Positions 5,011-10,040 of a stretch of 10,040 bases of DNA are shown piece by piece (positions within the stretch are counted from its first letter, which is position 1; each line of letters begins with the position of its first letter). The position numbers and the translations under genes are program-made. This DNA comes from Betaproteobacteria bacterium. Lineage in GTDB: Bacteria; Pseudomonadota; Gammaproteobacteria; Burkholderiales; Burkholderiaceae_C. The notes beneath the pieces were generated by a model that was not told the origin of the DNA, did not search any database, and worked only from the letters and a program-made list of their open reading frames with translations. The stretch covers positions 1 to 10,040 of the forward strand of contig CANFOR010000100.1 of NCBI GenBank assembly GCA_947448675.1, in the 5' to 3' direction.

Positions 5011-7417
5011 AGTTGCTGAAACGGCTCGGTTTGGTAATGTTTTCACGCAGATATTGGTAACGGGGAATGTTTTGCCGCAGAGTTTGCATGGGGTTGGTGC
5101 CTACGCGCGCAAAGCCTACGAACTCTAGCTGAAAAAACAATCGGGTATTGGCAGCACTGGCGGCGGTGCTGCTGGCGGTGGTGGTCTTGTCCACCACGAC
5201 GCGGCCCAACCAGCAGCCTGCATCGTATTCAAAGCCCACCACCATGTCTACAATACCCTTGTCCGTAAAACTGTAGTTCAGACGGCCCACACTGTACCAG
5301 CGTCCACCGTTGCTGCCGACCCCAAGGCCTTGCCCTGGCCCTTTGTCTATGCCGCGGTCGCCCCATAAATCGTTGAGAGGCCATTGCCAGCCCAAGTCGA
5401 GTTGGTCGCTGATGCCGCGCTGGTAGCTGTAGGTGGCACTCACCACCCGGTAGTTGCTCGGGTTGTAGCGGCCGCCCAAAGTAGCGCGCTCGGAGTAGCC
5501 CAGGCGTTGGTTGTATTGCACATTGGTATCAACCGTCCACTTGGTCGTGAGGTTGACCGATGTACCCAGGAGCAAGTCACTGACGCGGTCGGTATCGGCA
5601 GCAATGCCGGGGAGGGTAACTTCTTGATTTTTGAAACGCAGGCGTTGGGCTAAAGAAAAGCGCGCGGCTTCCGCGCCAGTGTCGGGGTTTAGCAGGCGCG
5701 AGGTCAGGCCCAGGGTGAGCAGGTTGTTGTCGGCGATGCGGTCGTAACTGCTAAACGGGCTTTCAGAAAAAATCGTTGCAAAGTTAAAGTCGGTCGCGCC
5801 CGTGTCGTACACCGGCACATTGTTTTGGTTGCGGAAGGGCGTGTAAACGTAAAAGGCGCGGGGCTCTAGGGTTTGGGTATAGCTGTTGCCAAAGTATTGG
5901 GCTTTGCGCTCTAGCGTTAAACCGCTGTCCAGGCTCATGCTGGGCACCACAAAGCTGGCGCTGGTCGAGCCACCCACGGCTTGCGGCGCATCAAAGCCAT
6001 AGCGGCGTGCGTTCAAGAGCAATTTGGGCGTGACATACCATCCCGGCGTAATCCATGGGCGGCTGATCTGTGCTTGCACGTAGGCACGGTCGGCATTGGG
6101 TTGCAGGGTCAAATTGCGGTCTGCCACAAAGCGGGTGAAGTCGCCTTCTACAGACGCATCAAAGCCATTGAGGTTGGTGCGGGTGTAGCGTGCTGTGAGT
6201 TCAGGCAAGCGGTCATAGGGCGGAACAATGGTGGCCGCAGGGTCTTGCAGGGTCTGCCACTTGAGCGTGCGCAGCGACAGCGCGTATGGCCCGCGCGCCC
6301 ACGAAAGGGTGGCGTCGCTGGCCAACAGGCGCTGCGTCAGCGAGCTAGAACTGCGCGGAAAATCGCTCCAATAATTGTTATCACTGACCCGGTTGAGGTT
6401 GAGGTTCAAACCCACACTACCCACATCTGGCAAACCGGTCGGGATCATGCCGGTTTGTTTGGCTACCAGGCCCCAGCGGGTTTGGCCATTGCGCAAAGTG
6501 TCGCTAGGCATCAGGTCATAGCGCACCGAGCCGTTGTAGCTAGGCTCTAAATAGCGAAACTCGCTGCCAAAGTTCAAACCGCGCTTGGTCATGAGGCTGG
6601 TGTAGAGCGTGGCGTCGCGGTTGGGCGCAATGTTCCAGTAATACGGTGCCGTCACCTCGATGCCGCTGGTGTTGTCGGTATTGGCGCTGGCAGGCAACCA
6701 ACCCGACTTGCGGGAATCGCCCAGCGGAAAGCTCATCGACGGCAGCGCCAGAATCGGCACGTCTTTGAAGCGCAGTACGGCGTCTTCGGCAGTGCCCACT
6801 TCTGTTTCTTCGTCCATGCGGATGCTGCTGGCGTTCAACACCCAGTCGGGCAACCAACTGGGTCCCGGGCGGCGCTGGCAGGTGGTGTAGCTGGCATTGC
6901 GAATAATCGAGCGCTTGTCATCGACAAAGTCGATGCGGCTGGCTTCGCCATGGCCATCGTTCTTGGGTAAATAAAAGCTTGGCTGGCTAAAAAAACCTTC
7001 AAAAATGTCGACCTTCAATTCCAGCTCCGGCCCTGCGTAGCTATTGCCATTGCGGTTAATGTGCACATTGCCGCGCGCCCGCAATTGGTCGTCGGGTTGG
7101 TAGTAGTTAATGCGGTCTGCGCGCACAGAAAGGTCGCCCCGGCGAAGCTCGGCGTGGCCTTCAACGGTAGTGTCCAGGTCGGTGCGGCCCGACAGCGTGT
7201 CGCCGGTCAAAAAAATCGGTTGCTGGGCGCGCACTTTCTCGGGTATTTTTTCTGCCAACATGGCGCTGGCCTTTAGCTGCAAGGGCGCCTCAACTGCATC
7301 GGTCTCGGCCAAAGCCTGTGCCTGTGCAGACGTTGCACGCAGCATGGCCCACACCAACAGGGCTACTGGTGAGAGTAGGCTGCAAGACGGGGGAACACGG
7401 CGTAACAGGTAGAACAA
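5003..7417 (-). CDS. lptD: LPS-assembly protein LptD (OstA/Imp)
   Basis: LptD is the outer-membrane beta-barrel that, plugged by LptE, inserts lipopolysaccharide into the outer leaflet. The 804-residue product has a signal peptide (R6-R7, hydrophobic 13-26, cleavage near SAQA at 30-33), a periplasmic LptA-like beta-jellyroll (about 68-180, with TGDTLSG, VEGHAELRRGD and ARGNVHINRNG), then the LptD barrel (LPSMSFPLGDSRKSGWLPAS, YWNIAPNRDATLYTSLMTKRG) running to a C-terminal segment FFQLEFVGFARVG. The mature protein appears to have only two cysteines, C180 and C735, matching one of the two disulfides of the E. coli protein. The listed start is TTG at 7415-7417, the first conventional start in frame. 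A strong AGGAG lies 43 bases upstream, seven bases before an in-frame ATA at 7453, so the N-terminus is uncertain. The S41 gene ends 54 bases upstream and surA overlaps downstream, suggesting one transcript. Confidence 0.95.
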   Translation of the reverse strand: MFYLLRRVPPSCSLLSPVALLVWAMLRATSAQAQALAETDAVEAPLQLKASAMLAEKIPEKVRAQQPIFLTGDTLSGRTDLDTTVEGHAELRRGDLSVRADRINYYQPDDQLRARGNVHINRNGNSYAGPELELKVDIFEGFFSQPSFYLPKNDGHGEASRIDFVDDKRSIIRNASYTTCQRRPGPSWLPDWVLNASSIRMDEETEVGTAEDAVLRFKDVPILALPSMSFPLGDSRKSGWLPASANTDNTSGIEVTAPYYWNIAPNRDATLYTSLMTKRGLNFGSEFRYLEPSYNGSVRYDLMPSDTLRNGQTRWGLVAKQTGMIPTGLPDVGSVGLNLNLNRVSDNNYWSDFPRSSSSLTQRLLASDATLSWARGPYALSLRTLKWQTLQDPAATIVPPYDRLPELTARYTRTNLNGFDASVEGDFTRFVADRNLTLQPNADRAYVQAQISRPWITPGWYVTPKLLLNARRYGFDAPQAVGGSTSASFVVPSMSLDSGLTLERKAQYFGNSYTQTLEPRAFYVYTPFRNQNNVPVYDTGATDFNFATIFSESPFSSYDRIADNNLLTLGLTSRLLNPDTGAEAARFSLAQRLRFKNQEVTLPGIAADTDRVSDLLLGTSVNLTTKWTVDTNVQYNQRLGYSERATLGGRYNPSNYRVVSATYSYQRGISDQLDLGWQWPLNDLWGDRGIDKGPGQGLGVGSNGGRWYSVGRLNYSFTDKGIVDMVVGFEYDAGCWLGRVVVDKTTTASSTAASAANTRLFFQLEFVGFARVGTNPMQTLRQNIPRYQYLRENITKPSRFSNYE

Positions 7418-7460
7418 GGCGGGGCGGTGAATACGGCAGGAGACGTTGATTATCCAACGA

Positions 7461-7465
7461 CTCCT
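7461..7465 (-). promoter_or_regulatory. Strong Shine-Dalgarno for lptD
   Basis: AGGAG on the minus strand between the S41 stop and lptD. The spacing is three bases to an out-of-frame TTG (7457), seven to an in-frame ATA (7453), and 43 to the in-frame TTG at 7417. It must serve lptD, but none of the ordinary start codons is at an ideal distance. Confidence 0.6.
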
Positions 7466-7471
7466 ATAAAG

Positions 7472-9046
7472 CTAGCGCTGGGGTAAGAGCCAACGATTTT
7501 CCAGCAAGGCGTTGCGCAGCAGAATGTAGCTGGGGCTAGGCTTGGCCGCTTCCAATGCAACTTGCGGCTTGATCGCCGTGCCGCCCGGGCACAGGCCGGT
7601 GCTTCGCAAAGTCAGCGCTGCTGCCAACTGCCCTTCGCTGGGGTCGCCCAGTGGCTTGCTGAAGTCGTCATTGGCGCTGCAATTGGCGCTGAAGCCGTCG
7701 GAATAATCGCCAAAGCCCACTTGGTTGGTGCCCTTGAATTCAATCGGAAAGTAAGACACGCCGCAATTGTCTTTGGCCGTAAAGCCATAGGGCTTGCCGC
7801 AGGTGGTGTTGCCGATCAAGCGCACCGTCAAACCGACGCCGCGCAAGGCATTGATGATCGACTCGCTGGCTGAGCAAGTACCCCCTTGCGTCAATACATA
7901 AACCGTATTCAAGCCCAGGTAGGGCAGTGGGTTGCTGCTGGTGCAGGCATTGCCGTTCAAATTGCAAGTCACGTTGCGGAAGGGTGTGCTGGAACTCGGG
8001 CTGTTGGTGTCGGCGGTGCGTTTGTCGTTGTATTGCAGTTTCTCGAAAATTTTGTTGGTGGTACTGCTGGGTCCGGCAATCATGTAGGCCAATTGGCTGG
8101 CCACATACAGGTAGCCGCCACCGTTGTAGCGCAGGTCGAGCACCAGGTCGCTCACGCCCGCCGTTTTGAGTTGGTTGATGCCGTTCACCAGCAGTGGCTC
8201 GGCGCTGGCCAAATGCGCGTTAAACAGCATATAGCCCACCGTGCTGCTGTTGGCGCCAGGAATGGTCTTGACGTTTTGCACCGGCGTGCTGGTGATGATC
8301 TGTGTAGTTAGAGTTACTGTGCGCGTGGTGCTACTGCCAGCATCTAAGAGCGTGAACAGATGCGCTTCGTTGACATTGGGGAACAGGGCTTTGTTCAGAA
8401 TCGCCACGCCCGCTTGGGTGTTGTCGTTCACCAAGTCCACTCCATCGAGGGCCAAAATTTGCGCGCCACGGGTCACCGGTGGCTGCGCCAGCGCGGCGGG
8501 GGTGTTGGGGTCGGTATACGCGACCACGGCTTTGCGAGGCACAGTCGTGGCCAACAACGCAACATTTGCGCCATAGCCTGCCGACTGCCCGGACTGCGAC
8601 AGCGCGTTCCAATCGGCCGTGGCGTAGGCAAAGCTGAACTTGTCGACCAAAGTGCCCGTGGCGGTAATTTGCGGGGTCTTGAGCGCTCTGAAATAGCTAT
8701 CTAAGGGCGTGGGCACGTTGTAGGCATTTAAGCTCGACATAGGACCACTGTAGCTGGCGGCAAGCGCGTCTACCGTGGGGACTTGGTTGTACCAAAGGTA
8801 GGCCTCATTCACGTAGGAGCGGATCCATTGCTTTTCGGTGCCCAGCGAGCTGGTTTTGTTGGCTGCTGGGGCAACTGGGTTGCTAGGGTCGCACTGTTGG
8901 GCGTACTGGGCAGAAGGCCCCAATAGGTTGGAGCTTGCGACCGTGCTGCTGCCACCACCCCCCCCGCCGCCACAAGAGGCCAGCAAACCTGCCAGCAACA
9001 ACAGGTTAGCCAATCGCGCACAATCCAAACCCACAGTACGAAACAT
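7472..9046 (-). CDS. S41-family (C-terminal processing type) peptidase, predicted outer-membrane lipoprotein
   Basis: Predicted periplasm-facing serine protease with a Ser-Lys dyad. The 524-residue protein starts with a lipoprotein signal peptide: R11, a hydrophobic stretch at 12-23, and the lipobox LASC with acylated C25. Seven glycines (26-32) follow, and with no Asp at +2 the protein should be sorted to the outer membrane. After a flexible Ser/Ala/Pro linker comes an N-terminal helical part (about 70-125), a PDZ-like region (about 155-250, with RGAQILALDGVDL), and the S41 core: VGYMLFNAH, LVLDLRYNGGGYLYVASQLA (301-320), GGTCSASESIINALRG with catalytic S392, and GNTTCGKPYGF with general base K418. 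C391 and C416 sit beside these residues, and six further cysteines suggest disulfides. The ATG has GAAGGG six bases upstream (9053-9058). The gene lies 54 bases before lptD and divergent from amgK. Substrate unknown; a link to envelope quality control is suggested only by its neighbours. Confidence 0.9.
   Translation of the reverse strand: MFRTVGLDCARLANLLLLAGLLASCGGGGGGGSSTVASSNLLGPSAQYAQQCDPSNPVAPAANKTSSLGTEKQWIRSYVNEAYLWYNQVPTVDALAASYSGPMSSLNAYNVPTPLDSYFRALKTPQITATGTLVDKFSFAYATADWNALSQSGQSAGYGANVALLATTVPRKAVVAYTDPNTPAALAQPPVTRGAQILALDGVDLVNDNTQAGVAILNKALFPNVNEAHLFTLLDAGSSTTRTVTLTTQIITSTPVQNVKTIPGANSSTVGYMLFNAHLASAEPLLVNGINQLKTAGVSDLVLDLRYNGGGYLYVASQLAYMIAGPSSTTNKIFEKLQYNDKRTADTNSPSSSTPFRNVTCNLNGNACTSSNPLPYLGLNTVYVLTQGGTCSASESIINALRGVGLTVRLIGNTTCGKPYGFTAKDNCGVSYFPIEFKGTNQVGFGDYSDGFSANCSANDDFSKPLGDPSEGQLAAALTLRSTGLCPGGTAIKPQVALEAAKPSPSYILLRNALLENRWLLPQR
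8958..8965. repeat. 8-base C:G homopolymer in the S41 lipoprotein gene
   Basis: Eight C on the plus strand, read as eight G in the coding strand, within the polyglycine codons directly after the lipidated cysteine (residues 26-32). Slippage by one base here would put the rest of the protease out of frame right after the signal peptide. Confidence 0.6.
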
Positions 9047-9084
9047 AAAATTCCCTTCGTGTCCGATTTACAGCTGAGCCTAAC
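9047..9084. promoter_or_regulatory. 38-base divergent intergenic region between the S41 gene and amgK
   Basis: Only 38 bases separate the two divergent start codons. They hold the S41 Shine-Dalgarno (9053-9058) and a weak TGAGCC before the amgK ATG. There is no room for two full promoters, so at least one probably lies within the 5' part of the opposite gene. No clear -35/-10 pair was recognised. Confidence 0.35.
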
Positions 9085-10040
9085 ATGACCCCCCCCGACA
9101 ACGCGAACCCACCCTTGCCATGGCCCACGGCCGAGCGCCAAGCCGACTTTACCCAATGGCTGGTGCGCCTAGCCCCGCTGCATGGCCTGAATACGGGCAC
9201 GCTGCGCAGCGCCTCGGCCGACGCCAGCTTTCGGCGCTACTTTCGGGTGGACGGCGCGACCGAATCGGGCCACAGCTTCATCATCATGGACGCGCCACCC
9301 GCGCAAGAAAACTGCCGTCCCTTTGTGCAAGTGGCCGCTTTGCTGCACGAGGCCCATCTGCGCGCGCCCCTAGTTTTGGACTGGGATGAAGCCAACGGCT
9401 TCATGCTGCTGACCGACTTGGGCGCGCAGACCATGATGGACGTGGTCGACCGCGAGCAGCCGCATGCCAATTTGCAGCTGTATACGCAAGCGGTAGACGC
9501 GTTGATAACCTGGCAACTGGCTTCGCGCCCAGGTGTGCTGCCCGTCTACGACGAGCCCTTGCTGCGGCGTGAACTGGCGCTCTTTCCCGACTGGTACCTC
9601 GAAAAACACCGCGATGTGCGCGTCGAGGGCAAGTTGCGTGAGACCCTGGAAGCGGCCTACAACAAAATCGTGCAACGCAACCTGGCCGCGCCCAGCGTCT
9701 ACGTGCACCGCGACTTCATGCCGCGCAATTTAATGGCCCCTGCGCAATCCCCAGAGTACGCTGAACAAGCGGAGCAAGGCCTGGGCATTTTGGACTTCCA
9801 AGACGCCGTCTACGGCCCCATCACCTATGACATTGCCAGCCTGATGCGCGACGCTTTCTTGAGCTGGGACGAAGACTTTGTGCTCGACGTCACCGTGCGC
9901 TACTGGCAAAAAGCGCGCAAAGCGGGCCTGCCGGTGGGTGACGACTTTGGCGAGTTCTATCGTGGCGTGGAGTGGATGGGCCTGCAGCGCCACCTCAAAG
10001 TGGCCGGCATCTTCACGCGGCTCACGCTGCGCGACGGCAA
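9085..10040 (+). CDS. amgK: AmgK-type N-acetylmuramate/N-acetylglucosamine 1-kinase, aminoglycoside-phosphotransferase fold (3' partial)
   Basis: Cytoplasmic kinase expected to phosphorylate the anomeric hydroxyl of MurNAc (and GlcNAc), the first step of the AmgK-MurU bypass that returns recycled cell-wall sugar to UDP-MurNAc. The frame is open from ATG 9085 to the window edge, 318 codons, close to the usual 330-370 residues. Visible motifs are ASADASFRRYFRV (43-55, the AmgK-style nucleotide loop), FIIMDAPP, GFMLLTDLG (105-113), the catalytic loop VHRDFMPRNL with H210, D212 and N217, and the metal-binding LGILDFQDAVYGPITYDIAS with D237. The HRD...N and DFQ pair is typical of the phosphotransferase fold; the neighbourhood with lptD is known for amgK in Pseudomonas, where murU follows, so murU is predicted just beyond the window. 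An eight-C run occupies codons 2-4. The Shine-Dalgarno is weak. An unrelated small-molecule kinase of the same fold is the alternative. Confidence 0.85.
   Translation, partial: MTPPDNANPPLPWPTAERQADFTQWLVRLAPLHGLNTGTLRSASADASFRRYFRVDGATESGHSFIIMDAPPAQENCRPFVQVAALLHEAHLRAPLVLDWDEANGFMLLTDLGAQTMMDVVDREQPHANLQLYTQAVDALITWQLASRPGVLPVYDEPLLRRELALFPDWYLEKHRDVRVEGKLRETLEAAYNKIVQRNLAAPSVYVHRDFMPRNLMAPAQSPEYAEQAEQGLGILDFQDAVYGPITYDIASLMRDAFLSWDEDFVLDVTVRYWQKARKAGLPVGDDFGEFYRGVEWMGLQRHLKVAGIFTRLTLRDG
9089..9096. repeat. 8-base C homopolymer at codons 2-4 of amgK
   Basis: Eight consecutive C directly after the ATG (ATG A then C8 then GAC). A one-base change in length would shift the whole amgK frame. 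It may equally just be proline codons in a G+C-rich genome. Confidence 0.55.

Noticed and set aside
5981..6550. 189-codon open frame antisense to lptD
   Set aside because: It lies wholly within lptD, whose translation matches the family throughout; high G+C produces such mirror frames.
1..10040. tRNA, rRNA, CRISPR array, transposase, integrase or prophage genes
   Set aside because: Both strands were read for direct-repeat spacing, tRNA-like arms and mobile-element proteins; none was found. The only candidate mobile sequence is the small hairpin block in rsmA.

Overview
The window looks like a chromosomal segment of a betaproteobacterium, most likely Burkholderiales and probably the Comamonadaceae. 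The basis is moderately high G+C, the lptD–surA–rsmA envelope/ribosome cluster, a full-length MaeB-type malic enzyme, and a short hairpin element inside rsmA of a type I associate with Comamonadaceae genomes. The organism call is inference from gene content and protein style; no database search was possible.

Layout. Bases 1-1514 (+) hold the 3' two thirds of maeB, an NADP-malic enzyme with a C-terminal phosphotransacetylase-like domain, followed by a probable terminator. Bases 1684-2522 (+) hold a two-gene module: a secreted barnase/RNase Sa-type ribonuclease and, 32 bases downstream, its barstar-family inhibitor. A perfect 11-bp hairpin begins at the barstar stop codon, and a very strong bidirectional terminator at 2745-2773 closes this convergent region. 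From there to 9046 everything lies on the minus strand and reads right to left: an S41-family lipoprotein protease, lptD, surA and rsmA, with gaps of 54, -8 and 43 bases, so they are probably cotranscribed. At the right end, divergent from the S41 gene across only 38 bases, is an aminoglycoside-phosphotransferase-fold kinase of the AmgK type (+), cut off by the window edge.

How the genes fit together. AmgK (cell-wall sugar recycling), LptD (LPS insertion into the outer membrane), SurA (chaperone for outer-membrane proteins, including LptD) and RsmA (16S rRNA dimethylation) form a familiar cell-envelope neighbourhood. The S41 lipoprotein is the accessory gene in it. The RNase/barstar pair is the other accessory element and looks like a toxin-immunity module: the toxin is exported and the inhibitor stays in the cytoplasm.

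I see no wholly new system. The points most worth a second look are: an in-frame hairpin-repeat insertion lengthening RsmA just before its NLPY motif; a strong Shine-Dalgarno for lptD with no ordinary start codon at the right distance; two 8-base C:G tracts at the 5' ends of the divergent S41 and amgK genes; and the AT-richer secreted RNase gene. No tRNA, rRNA, CRISPR array, insertion sequence or integrase was recognised. No stretch over 300 bases lacks a gene; the largest gaps are 1515-1683 (terminator and RNase leader) and 2523-2771 (hairpin, a doubtful small ORF, terminator).
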